From contig NZ_JALNTW010000026.1 in the NCBI RefSeq assembly GCF_023161665.1, forward strand, positions 1 to 43,270: a stretch of DNA of 43,270 nt, read 5' to 3'. The first letter of the stretch is position 1; each line of letters starts with the position of its first letter. The position numbers and the translations under genes are program-made. Under the pieces are notes generated by a model, which saw only the letters and a program-made list of their open reading frames with translations, had not been told where the DNA came from and did no database searches. Below are positions 1-7,548 of the stretch, one piece after another. This DNA is from Shewanella sp. 1CM18E. GTDB taxonomy: Bacteria; Pseudomonadota; Gammaproteobacteria; Enterobacterales; Shewanellaceae.

Positions 1-79
1 CGAACTCAGAAGTGAAACGCAATATCGCCGATGGTAGTGTGGGGTCTCCCCATGTGAGAGTAGGTCATTTCCAGGCGTC
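1..79 (+). rRNA. rrf: 5S ribosomal RNA, 3' part (cut by the left window edge)
   Basis: The first 79 bases match the well-known 3' two thirds of gammaproteobacterial 5S rRNA: CGAACTCAGAAGTGAAACGC at the start, the GCCGATGGTAGTGTGGGG core, and a CCAGGC 3' end that would pair with the missing 5' end. The 5' third lies outside the window. It is followed directly by a terminator, so this is probably the end of an rRNA operon; the 16S and 23S genes are not visible. Confidence 0.93.
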
Positions 80-90
80 AAATACGAGAA

Positions 91-118
91 AGCCCGCTAC
101 GATGTAGCGGGCTTTTTT
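91..118 (+). terminator. rho-independent terminator of the rRNA operon
   Basis: A perfect 9-bp stem (AGCCCGCTA at 91-99, TAGCGGGCT at 105-113) with a 5-base loop is followed by a run of six T. It lies 11 bases after the 5S rRNA end. Confidence 0.93.
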
Positions 119-120
119 AC

Positions 121-429
121 GTCTGCAATTTGTGCAAATCCTGCTTTTTATAGACAAACAGCTATCCAAGAAATAGCACTTCGCTATCCCTTGCTGTCAT
201 CAGCTCTCAACATTCAACAGGTATTTAAAATACCTTGCTTCAGTTCCATGTGTACGCTGCAGGAACCGAGGGCGATTATATGCTTAGCATAATCGACTCT
301 TCGGACATCCATTTAGGCCATAGGTCATTTTTTATCGTTTGAATATCGATATTGTCCTAATTTTTGTTATTCCTGAGCCATAAAGGCTTTATGATGTCTG
401 TAGGTTGGTGTGTTTAATAGAAGGTTTGC
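121..429. other. intergenic region between the rRNA operon and the LysR gene
   Basis: No convincing ORF is visible in these 309 bases. They hold a perfect 15-base palindrome at 220-234 (GGTATTT-A-AAATACC) and an imperfect inverted repeat at 273-295 (CGATTA ... TAATCG with an inner TGCT/AGCA). Either could be an operator or decayed repeat; neither has a recognised identity. The promoter of the downstream LysR gene should lie near the 3' end but I cannot place it with confidence. Confidence 0.4.
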
Positions 430-1380
430 GTGAAACAGTTGGATTTTAACTTACTTAGGGTGTTAGAAGTGTTGCTTGAAGAGCAAAGCGTAACCGCTGC
501 TGCTTCGAGATTGCACTTAAGTCAGTCGGCTGTGAGCAAACAACTGAATAAATTACGAGAAACCTTTGATGACCAACTGTTTGAACGTACAGCTTATGGA
601 TTAAAGGCAACACCACGTGCGTTAGAGCTAGCGCCTGATTTACATGAGGTATTGCAGAAGCTAGATCAGTTTACTCGACCTAATACGTTTGAACCTGCTG
701 AAAGCCAAAGGCGGTTTAAAATGCATGTGGTTGAGACTGCATACTCGCTGAGCTACCCACATTTCATGCCTAAATTATTGAAAGACGCACCACTCGTCAG
801 TGTTAATAGCCAGACTTGGTCACATGACAGTATGGATAAGTTATTGCGCTGTGAAATCGATATGGGGATTATTTGCCGTGAATGGGATAATCGCTCTTTG
901 CTGCATATGAACAATTTGCCCGAAGAGCTTGGCTATGCTGAGCTGATCCGCGACTATCCTGTCTGCTTAGTAAGGCGCAATCATCCTTTACTTAAAGAGT
1001 CTTGGGATCTCGACACCTTTTTGAAGTATCGTCACTTGCAGGTAACGTTTGGCGGTTTGGAGCATTGGTTGCTAGATGACGTACTTAAATTGCAGCACTT
1101 GCAGCGTGATATCGCGGTAAATATGACAGATTTTAATAGTGCATTAGATTTGTGCGGACATAGTGACTTGATCTTATGTGCACCGCGCAAATACGTAATG
1201 CAGATGATTGCCGACTATGATTTAGTTTGTCTAGATGTTCCTATAAAGGTTGAACCCGGTGCTTATGTGCTTGTATGGCATAAACACTTTAATCTGGATC
1301 CGAGCCATAGCTGGCTTCGTAATCTGATCATTAGTGGTGTACAACCCCATTCTGAAGTAGCGCTATTAAATAGCTTTTAG
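430..1380 (+). CDS. LysR-family transcriptional regulator, target unknown
   Basis: 316 residues, the usual LysR length. Residues 1-60 form the winged helix-turn-helix: LDFNLLRVLEVLLEE, then SVTAAASRLHLSQSAVSKQL, the most conserved stretch of the family. The rest should be the periplasmic-binding-protein-like effector domain. The start is GTG at 430, preceded by AGAAGG at 419-424. The LNLLRV-type N-terminus resembles the NahR/NodD/LeuO side of the family more than the CysB/IlvY side. The effector and targets cannot be read from sequence, and there is no divergent partner gene on its left, where an rRNA operon ends. Its last 15 bases overlap the last 15 bases of ilvY on the other strand. Confidence 0.9.
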   Translation: MKQLDFNLLRVLEVLLEEQSVTAAASRLHLSQSAVSKQLNKLRETFDDQLFERTAYGLKATPRALELAPDLHEVLQKLDQFTRPNTFEPAESQRRFKMHVVETAYSLSYPHFMPKLLKDAPLVSVNSQTWSHDSMDKLLRCEIDMGIICREWDNRSLLHMNNLPEELGYAELIRDYPVCLVRRNHPLLKESWDLDTFLKYRHLQVTFGGLEHWLLDDVLKLQHLQRDIAVNMTDFNSALDLCGHSDLILCAPRKYVMQMIADYDLVCLDVPIKVEPGAYVLVWHKHFNLDPSHSWLRNLIISGVQPHSEVALLNSF

Positions 1381-2238
1381 AAAAGCATTGATAACCGGCT
1401 CTTGTTGGCGCTTTACTTTACAGCAGCAGCCGAGTTCAAATGGCGGAATTTCTATTGGTGAGCTTAATAACTGAATGCGGTCACGTACTGGGCTGTTGTT
1501 AATTACCACCTCTGGAGTAATGCTCACCCCACATCCAAGTGCGACCATCGAAGCTATCGCTTCCTGCCCTGATACTTGTGCGTAAATATTGGGTATTAAG
1601 CCTAATGATTTAAACCAGTTATCAATGCGTTTTCGGCCGGGTCCATGTTCAGGAACAATAAAAGGTAATCGATCCCACGGGATATAAGATTCGGTTAATA
1701 ACTCTTGTACCTGACACCTAAAAGTCGGTGCGATGATGGATAAAGGAACGTCATCGATTTTGGCAAAATGTAGCGTGTCAGGAAAAGCATCGGGTAGCGC
1801 TGCAATCGCGATATCGGCACGATTATTACGAACTTCATTCACTGCGTTTGCGGCATCACCAGTGATCAGGGCAATTTCAACTTGAGGGTGCTCACGACGA
1901 AAGCGGTCGAGTAATCCAGGTAAATGACTATAGGCGGCAGTAACCGAACAATAGATATTCAGCTTGCCCCTTAGTACATCTTGCTTGGGATCTAATTTTG
2001 TTTTCAATTTGGCCCACTGAGCTAGCGTCACTTCGGCAAAGTTTTTATATTCGATCCCTGCGCTGGTTAAGGTGACACTGCGATTATCGCGTTGAAATAA
2101 TTGTGCACCAACTTCCTCTTCCAGCCTTTGCATTGCACGACTTAATGTCGATGGACTGACATGCATAGCCTGCGCAGTTCTTGCAAAGTGTAAACTGTCT
2201 GCTAGATGCAAATAAAGCTTGATGGTTTTTATATCCAC
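1366..2238 (-). CDS. ilvY: HTH-type transcriptional activator IlvY
   Basis: 290-residue LysR-family protein. The N-terminal helix-turn-helix (residues about 3-60) contains FARTAQAMHVSPSTLSRAMQ and EEVGAQLFQRDNRSV, very close to E. coli IlvY. In E. coli, IlvY with bound acetolactate or acetohydroxybutyrate activates ilvC. Its position here, divergent from ilvC across a 191-bp gap, is the classical arrangement and is the main support for the name. The start is GTG at 2238 with GGAG five bases upstream. Inverted TTGC/GCAA elements in the shared intergenic region are candidate operators. Confidence 0.92.
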   Translation of the reverse strand: MDIKTIKLYLHLADSLHFARTAQAMHVSPSTLSRAMQRLEEEVGAQLFQRDNRSVTLTSAGIEYKNFAEVTLAQWAKLKTKLDPKQDVLRGKLNIYCSVTAAYSHLPGLLDRFRREHPQVEIALITGDAANAVNEVRNNRADIAIAALPDAFPDTLHFAKIDDVPLSIIAPTFRCQVQELLTESYIPWDRLPFIVPEHGPGRKRIDNWFKSLGLIPNIYAQVSGQEAIASMVALGCGVSITPEVVINNSPVRDRIQLLSSPIEIPPFELGCCCKVKRQQEPVINAFLKAI

Positions 2239-2292
2239 AGTGACTCCGCTATCCCTTTAGCTACTTTGGCATTTCGCATGCAGTAATCTACA

Positions 2293-2350
2293 TTGCATTA
2301 AACGCAACGTGATGTTCCGAATATATCATTTTAAGCAATCAAAAGCTTGC
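2293..2350. promoter_or_regulatory. candidate IlvY operators in the ilvY-ilvC intergenic region
   Basis: Two inverted elements lie between the divergent genes. TTGC-N7-GCAA at 2293-2307 contains the LysR-type T-N11-A core (2294-2306). GCAA-N8-TTGC at 2335-2350 is the same half-site in the opposite polarity. LysR activators usually bind two such sites between divergent genes, and E. coli IlvY is known to bind tandem operators here. The assignment is by position and symmetry only. Confidence 0.5.
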
Positions 2351-2352
2351 GC

Positions 2353-2371
2353 TATAGTGATCTTAATCACA
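2353..2371 (+). promoter_or_regulatory. candidate ilvC -10 element overlapped by a CRP-like dyad
   Basis: TATAGT at 2353-2358 is a good -10 hexamer lying about 70 bases before the ilvC start, with no good -35, as expected for an activator-dependent promoter. Overlapping it, AGTGA-TCTTAA-TCACA at 2356-2371 matches the CRP consensus TGTGA-N6-TCACA at all but one base. A site in this position would be expected to repress rather than activate. Both assignments are by eye. Confidence 0.35.
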
Positions 2372-2429
2372 GCGAGGCTCGGTAAAGAGTCAGCCCGTTT
2401 AAATGTCCAGAATCAAGGTGGTATATCAG

Positions 2430-3911
2430 ATGGCTAACTATTTTAACTCTCTGAATTTGCGTCAACAATTAGAACAGCTGGCACAATGCCGCTTTATGGA
2501 TCGTAGTGAATTTAGCGAAGGCTGTAACTTTATTAAAGGTTGGAACATCGTTATTTTAGGTTGTGGCGCACAAGGTTTAAACCAAGGTTTGAATATGCGT
2601 GACTCAGGTCTAAATATCTCTTTTGCATTACGTGAGCAGGCGATTAACGAAAAGCGCGATTCTTACCAAAAAGCTACGGGTAATGGATTCCGTGTAGGCA
2701 CCATTGAGCAGCTAATTCCAGATGCTGATTTAGTGCTTAACCTTACTCCAGATAAACAACATACCAATGCCGTTAACACCGTTATGCCGTTGATGAAGCA
2801 AGGTGCAACCCTGTCTTATTCTCATGGTTTTAATATCGTTGAAGAGGGCATGCAAGTTCGTCCAGATATCACAGTAATCATGGTGGCACCTAAGTGCCCT
2901 GGTACAGAAGTACGTGAAGAATATAAGCGTGGCTTTGGTGTACCAACACTGATTGCTGTTCACCCAGAAAATGACCCTAAGGGTGAAGGTTTTGATATCG
3001 CTAAGGCTTATGCGAGTGCAACCGGTGGCGATCGTGCTGGCGTTTTACACTCATCGTTTATTGCCGAAGTTAAGTCAGACTTAATGGGCGAGCAAACCAT
3101 TTTATGCGGCATGCTGCAAACGGGTGCGATTCTTGGTTACGAGAAGATGGTTGCTGACGGTGTTGAGCCAGGATACGCAGCAAAGCTTATTCAGCAAGGC
3201 TGGGAAACCACCACTGAAGCACTTAAGCATGGTGGCATCACGCACATGATGGACCGTCTATCAAATCCTGCCAAGATCAAAGCTTATGACATGGCTGAAG
3301 AGCTTAAAGTCATTCTTAAACCATTGTTTGAAAAGCATATGGACGACATCATCGGTGGCGAATTCTCTAAAACTATGATGACGGATTGGGCTAACGATGA
3401 CGCTAATCTACTTAAGTGGCGCAGCGAGACTAACGATACAGGTTTTGAAAATGCCCCCGGTTGTGAAGAGTATATCGATGAGCAAGCTTACTTCGATAAA
3501 GGCATCTTCCTAGTAGCAATGATTAAAGCTGGTGTTGAGCTTGCGTTCGATACCATGGTAGCCGCAGGCATTGTTGAAGAGTCGGCTTACTATGAGTCTT
3601 TACATGAAACGCCGCTTATCGCTAATACCATCGCACGTAAACGTTTATATGAAATGAACGTAGTGATTTCAGATACGGCTGAGTACGGTTGTTACTTGTT
3701 CAACCATGCGGCGCTGCCTCTACTAAGTGACTATGTGGCTAACATGTCTGCCGAGTACTTAGGTGGTGGCTTGCAAGATGCGAGTAACGGCGTCGATAAC
3801 GTACGCTTAATTGAAGTTAATGCGGCAATTCGTGGCACCGCCGTTGAAGAGATTGGTGCTGAATTGCGCGGTTATATGACCGAAATGAAGCGCATTGTCG
3901 AAGAAAGTTAA
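2430..3911 (+). CDS. ilvC: ketol-acid reductoisomerase (NADP+), long class II form
   Basis: IlvC converts acetolactate and acetohydroxybutyrate to the dihydroxy acids of valine and isoleucine synthesis, using NADPH and Mg2+. The protein starts MANYFNSLNLRQQLEQL, nearly the E. coli N-terminus, and is 493 residues (E. coli 491), the long class with a duplicated knotted C-terminal domain. The Rossmann motif GCGAQGLNQGLNMRDSGLN is near residue 45, and Mg-binding acidic residues occur in the ADLMGEQTILCG-like stretch (SDLMGEQTILCGML). An in-frame ATG 27 bases upstream (2403) is possible, but AAGGTGG at 2414-2420 sits correctly for the ATG at 2430. It is divergent from ilvY and separated from ilvG by an attenuator region. 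Confidence 0.97.
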   Translation: MANYFNSLNLRQQLEQLAQCRFMDRSEFSEGCNFIKGWNIVILGCGAQGLNQGLNMRDSGLNISFALREQAINEKRDSYQKATGNGFRVGTIEQLIPDADLVLNLTPDKQHTNAVNTVMPLMKQGATLSYSHGFNIVEEGMQVRPDITVIMVAPKCPGTEVREEYKRGFGVPTLIAVHPENDPKGEGFDIAKAYASATGGDRAGVLHSSFIAEVKSDLMGEQTILCGMLQTGAILGYEKMVADGVEPGYAAKLIQQGWETTTEALKHGGITHMMDRLSNPAKIKAYDMAEELKVILKPLFEKHMDDIIGGEFSKTMMTDWANDDANLLKWRSETNDTGFENAPGCEEYIDEQAYFDKGIFLVAMIKAGVELAFDTMVAAGIVEESAYYESLHETPLIANTIARKRLYEMNVVISDTAEYGCYLFNHAALPLLSDYVANMSAEYLGGGLQDASNGVDNVRLIEVNAAIRGTAVEEIGAELRGYMTEMKRIVEES

Positions 3912-4219
3912 TCACTTTTTTATCAAGAGTCTAAAGGTCAATTTGCTCTAGGCTCTTGATGATTGAAACGTTTGTTAGAGACAAAAAATATTTTAGAAAA
4001 AACACTATTGATTAACACGTTAGTGGCAGTAACTCAGTTAGGCAGAACATGATTATTTGTCAGCATATGAGTCGATAAAGAAATAGACTCAACTTGATTA
4101 ATTTTGATGTTTAAAAGTTTTTTATTGTGTTTTTTATAGGCTTTGTGGTACTTCTTAATGGTCGTCTTTTAAACGACACCGAATTTAAGCAAAGAATCTG
4201 ATTAGGATACAAGTCGAAT
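3912..4219. other. noncoding region between ilvC and the ilvL leader
   Basis: An 11-bp hairpin lies just after ilvC (3923-3933 TCAAGAGTCTA with 3949-3959 TAGGCTCTTGA) but has no T-run, so it may be a processing or weak termination structure. The rest is very AT-rich and should carry the ilvGMEDA promoter upstream of the leader peptide; no hexamer pair stands out enough to name. No real ORF is seen. Confidence 0.45.
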
Positions 4220-4315
4220 ATGTTCAAACAAGCTGCCCAGCTGATTATTGTGATTATTACCGTCGTGATTATTAAATCACAGCGGGGGCTGCGCATATCG
4301 AATCGACATACCTAA
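4220..4315 (+). CDS. ilvL: ilvGMEDA operon leader peptide
   Basis: A 31-codon ORF begins ATG at 4220 and ends TAA at 4313-4315. Residues 8-18 read LIIVIITVVII: six Ile, three Val, one Leu and one Thr, exactly the amino acids made by the operon or its precursor. An AGGA lies at 4204-4207. The ORF sits immediately upstream of a GC-rich terminator and ilvG, as ilvL does in E. coli. Stalling of the ribosome at the Ile/Val codons (4241-4273) would leave the following segment free to form the antiterminator. It is too short for usual gene calling. Confidence 0.88.
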   Translation: MFKQAAQLIIVIITVVIIKSQRGLRISNRHT

Positions 4316-4368
4316 CCTAGGTTTAAGATTGCAAAAACCCCCGCTCCGAAAGGAACGGGGGTTTTTTC
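4281..4368 (+). promoter_or_regulatory. transcription attenuator of ilvGMEDA (terminator plus antiterminator)
   Basis: The terminator is AACCCCCG-C-TCC / GGA-A-CGGGGGTT with a GAAA loop at about 4336-4362, followed by a six-T run. An alternative pairing exists: AGCGGGGG at 4281-4288, inside the second half of the leader ORF, is perfectly complementary (8 bp) to CCCCCGCT at 4338-4345, the left arm of the terminator. A ribosome that reaches the leader stop (4315) would cover 4281-4288 and allow the terminator. A ribosome stalled at the Ile/Val run would free it and allow read-through. This is the standard amino-acid biosynthetic attenuation design, read directly from the sequence. Confidence 0.88.
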
Positions 4369-4434
4369 GTTTAAGGGGTTAAGCAAAAGCTAACTCATTA
4401 AGAAATAAAGTTAAATGTAGTGGAGTAAGAGCTG

Positions 4435-6114
4435 ATGGAACAAGGGCAAATGATAAGAGGCGCAGATGCAGTCATAAAAGCGATTGCCGCACATGGTGTA
4501 ACAACAGTGTTTGGTTACCCTGGCGGAGCGATTATGCCTATTTACGATGCGCTCTATGGTAGCCCGGTAGAGCATCTGCTTAGTCGCCACGAACAAGGCG
4601 CCGCATTTGCTGCAGTGGGTTACGCTAGAGCAAGTGGTAAAACTGGAGTTTGCTTTGCTACATCTGGCCCAGGTGCAACGAATTTAGTTACCTCACTTGC
4701 CGACGCGCTGCTGGACTCTGTGCCGGTTGTTGCTATCACAGGGCAGGTTTCAACCGCCGTGATTGGTACCGATGCGTTTCAAGAAATCGACGTTCTAGGT
4801 ATGTCACTGTCATGTACTAAGCACAGTTTTATGGTGACTCATGTCGATGAGCTAGTACCGACGCTTTATAAAGCCTTTGAGATCGCGGCATCAGGTCGTC
4901 CGGGCCCGGTATTGGTGGATATTCCTAAAGATGTGCAAATTGCCATGCTGGAATATAAAACGCCTCTGCAAGCTATTAGCGCCGAGCCAGAGCATACCCC
5001 AGAGCAAATTAACGATGCGCGTCAGCTTATCGAACAAGCTAAGCAGCCAATGCTGTATGTTGGTGGCGGTGTGGGTATGGCGAGCGCTGTTGAGCAATTA
5101 CGCGACTTTATTCAAGTTACCGGCATTCCATCAGTGGCAACACTGAAAGGCTTAGGCTCTATCACCATAGATACACCTGGCTATTTGGGTATGTTGGGCA
5201 TGCATGGCTCTAAGGCGGCGAATTTAGCCGTACAAGAATGTGATTTATTGATTGTGGTTGGTGCGCGTTTCGATGACAGAGTTACCGGCCGTTTAGCTAG
5301 CTTTGCTGAAAACGCCAAAGTTATTCACCTTGATATAGACGCTGCAGAGCTTGGCAAATTACGTTTACCTGAAGTGGCTATCGCTGGCGACTTACGCCAA
5401 ATCCTGCCTGCACTAAGTCAAAATCTAGGCGAGCAGTTTGCGCCATGGCAAGCCAAGATTGATGAGATGAAACAAGCGCATCAGTGGCGTTATGATCGCC
5501 CCGGAGAGTTAATCTACGCACCTGCTATGTTAAACCGTTTAGCCAATAAGTTACCGAAAAACAGTGTAGTGGCTTGTGATGTTGGTCAGCACCAAATGTG
5601 GGTTGCACAGCATATGTTTTTCAATCGACCGGAAGACCATCTTTCAAGTGCAGGTCTCGGCACTATGGGTTTTGGCTTGCCAGCTGCAATTGGCGCTAAA
5701 GTGGCACGCCCAGATGCAACGGTAGTAACCGTATCGGGTGATGGCTCTTTTATGATGAATGTACAAGAGCTAACCACCATTAAGCGTAAACGCTTGCCAG
5801 TGAAAATCCTACTTATCGATAACCAAAAGCTTGGTATGGTAAAGCAGTGGCAACAGTTGTTTTTTGAAGAGCGTTATAGCGAAACCGACCTGTCAGATAA
5901 CCCAGACTTTGTAAAAATGGCTTCGGCATTCGATATCCCAGGGCGCAACATCTTTAAGGCCTGCGAGGTTGAAGCCGGCTTAGATGAGATGCTCAATAGC
6001 GAAGGGCCTTTCTTGCTGCACGTGTCGATCGATGATGCTCACAATGTATGGCCGTTAGTGCCGCCGGGAGCCTCCAACCAAGACATGATGGAAGAGATGG
6101 ATAAGCAAACTTAG
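4435..6114 (+). CDS. ilvG: acetolactate (acetohydroxyacid) synthase II, large subunit
   Basis: A thiamine-diphosphate and FAD enzyme that condenses pyruvate with pyruvate or 2-ketobutyrate. Length is 559 residues, against about 548 in E. coli. The order is N-terminal PYR domain with VFGYPGGAIMPIYDAL and catalytic Glu53 in SRHEQGAAFAA; central FAD domain; C-terminal PP domain with the ThDP motif starting GDGSFMMNVQELTT and ending LLIDN. The reading frame is continuous, unlike the frameshifted ilvG of E. coli K-12. Start ATG at 4435 is preceded by GGAG at 4422-4425. It is the first structural gene of the ilvGMEDA cluster and is followed by its small subunit. Confidence 0.96.
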   Translation: MEQGQMIRGADAVIKAIAAHGVTTVFGYPGGAIMPIYDALYGSPVEHLLSRHEQGAAFAAVGYARASGKTGVCFATSGPGATNLVTSLADALLDSVPVVAITGQVSTAVIGTDAFQEIDVLGMSLSCTKHSFMVTHVDELVPTLYKAFEIAASGRPGPVLVDIPKDVQIAMLEYKTPLQAISAEPEHTPEQINDARQLIEQAKQPMLYVGGGVGMASAVEQLRDFIQVTGIPSVATLKGLGSITIDTPGYLGMLGMHGSKAANLAVQECDLLIVVGARFDDRVTGRLASFAENAKVIHLDIDAAELGKLRLPEVAIAGDLRQILPALSQNLGEQFAPWQAKIDEMKQAHQWRYDRPGELIYAPAMLNRLANKLPKNSVVACDVGQHQMWVAQHMFFNRPEDHLSSAGLGTMGFGLPAAIGAKVARPDATVVTVSGDGSFMMNVQELTTIKRKRLPVKILLIDNQKLGMVKQWQQLFFEERYSETDLSDNPDFVKMASAFDIPGRNIFKACEVEAGLDEMLNSEGPFLLHVSIDDAHNVWPLVPPGASNQDMMEEMDKQT

Positions 6115-6216
6115 TTTGTATCAGGGCTAAACGTATTACGGCATGACTAACTTGAAACAAGTATTAAAACAAAAAGCATTGAAGTAACAGAACGAAGCAA
6201 GGTGGAGAGCAAGAAT

Positions 6217-6474
6217 ATGAACAATTACTCATTAGCGTTAAACGTGCAGCAAAGACCAGAAGTGCTAGAGCGTGTTTTACGCGTTGCTCGCCATCGTGGT
6301 TTTAAGGTCGCCAACTTAAGCATGCAGATTAATAGTAATAACAGCACCAGCATCGACATGTTGGTAGAGAGTGAGCGTGAAATTGGCTTGCTAACTAATC
6401 AGATAGATAAGCTTATTGATGTCATTGATTGCCGCGTATTAGTAAGCAATTCAACTACCGCATTAGCAAAATAG
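6217..6474 (+). CDS. ilvM: acetolactate synthase II, small (regulatory) subunit
   Basis: 85-residue ACT-domain protein, like E. coli IlvM (87 residues), sharing the segment ERVLRVARHRGF and an IDKLIDV-like C-terminal half. It associates with the IlvG dimer and is needed for full activity; isozyme II is the one classically insensitive to valine. A GTG at 6202 would add five residues, but the AAGGTGGAG at 6199-6207 fits better as the ribosome binding site of the ATG at 6217. It ends 13 bases before ilvE. Confidence 0.92.
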   Translation: MNNYSLALNVQQRPEVLERVLRVARHRGFKVANLSMQINSNNSTSIDMLVESEREIGLLTNQIDKLIDVIDCRVLVSNSTTALAK

Positions 6475-6487
6475 AAAGGGTGAGAAA

Positions 6488-7411
6488 ATGGCCGCTAAAA
6501 CAGCAGAATTAATTTGGTTCAATGGTGAAATGATGCCTTGGGGTGATGCTAAGGTACACGTTATGTCTCACGCACTGCACTATGGCACGTCGGTTTTTGA
6601 AGGTATTCGAGTTTACGATACGCCTAATGGTCCAGCGGGGTTTCGGTTAACTGAGCATGTGCAGCGATTATTTGATTCAGCCAAAATCTACCGCATGCCG
6701 CTCCCCTATAGTTTCGATGATGCCATGCAAGCTTGCCGCGATGCCGTCTTAGGTAATGGCTTAAGCAGTGCTTATATCCGACCATTGGCTTTTTATGGCG
6801 ATGTGGGCATGGGTATTACGCCGCCTAAAGATGCTCAGTGCGACTTAATGGTCGCTGCGTTTCCTTGGGGCGCTTACTTAGGTGAAGACAGCATGGATGC
6901 GGGTGTTGATGTGGCAGTAACCTCATGGAATCGCTTAGCGCCCAATACTATTCCGACTGGTGCTAAAGCGGGAGGTAATTACCTTTCATCATTACAAATC
7001 TCCACCGAAGCTAAACGCAACGGCTTTGATGAAGGTATCGCGCTTGATACTAACGGCTTAGTGAGCGAAGCGGCTGGCGCCAATTTATTTGTGATTAAAA
7101 AGAACAAAATCTACACACCGCCAGCAACTGCCGCTATTCTGATGGGACTAACGCGCGACACGATTATCACCTTGGCACGGGATCAAGGTTATGAAGTTGT
7201 TGAAGAGCAGATGTCGCGCGAGTTTCTTTACCTTGCCGATGAAATCTTTATGACAGGCACCGCGGCTGAAATCGTACCTGTGCGCAGTGTCGACAGAATT
7301 GAAGTAGGCACAGGTAAGCGTGGTGAGATCACTAAACAAATTCAGCAAAGTTTCTTCGGTTTATTTAACGGAGAGACGCAAGATAAATGGGGCTGGCTAG
7401 AGGTGTTATAA
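6488..7411 (+). CDS. ilvE: branched-chain amino acid aminotransferase
   Basis: PLP-dependent fold-type IV transaminase, 307 residues (E. coli 308-309), that makes valine, leucine and isoleucine from their keto acids with glutamate as donor. HYGTSVFEGIR near residues 31-41 and NTIPTGAKAGGNYLSS carry the family signature; the PLP lysine is Lys160, the same number as in E. coli. MTGTAAEIVPV near the C-terminus is the phosphate-binding segment. It starts ATG at 6488 after AAAGGGTGAG, 13 bases after ilvM, and is clearly co-transcribed. Confidence 0.96.
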   Translation: MAAKTAELIWFNGEMMPWGDAKVHVMSHALHYGTSVFEGIRVYDTPNGPAGFRLTEHVQRLFDSAKIYRMPLPYSFDDAMQACRDAVLGNGLSSAYIRPLAFYGDVGMGITPPKDAQCDLMVAAFPWGAYLGEDSMDAGVDVAVTSWNRLAPNTIPTGAKAGGNYLSSLQISTEAKRNGFDEGIALDTNGLVSEAAGANLFVIKKNKIYTPPATAAILMGLTRDTIITLARDQGYEVVEEQMSREFLYLADEIFMTGTAAEIVPVRSVDRIEVGTGKRGEITKQIQQSFFGLFNGETQDKWGWLEVL

Positions 7412-7548
7412 CATCCATAAGCTCCGATTAATTATCTAACGATAAACACATAAAACAAATTGAAGTGGCTTAACTCGGTTGGGTTAAGCAATAAAGAACC
7501 AGCATAAATACGTCAATGAATGACGCATTTGATATCAAGGATAAAGCA

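Noticed and set aside
220..295. Two inverted repeats upstream of the first LysR gene as a mobile element remnant
   Set aside because: No transposase remnant, no target duplication and no second copy in the window; listed only as possible operators.
2403..2429. Upstream in-frame start of ilvC adding MSRIKVVYQ
   Set aside because: The extra residues are not family-like and would contain the Shine-Dalgarno that fits the ATG at 2430.
3923..3959. Terminator after ilvC
   Set aside because: The stem is good but no T-run follows, so I do not call it a terminator.
4111..4296. A minus-strand reading frame across the ilv leader
   Set aside because: It is antisense to the leader peptide and attenuator, which explain the sequence better.
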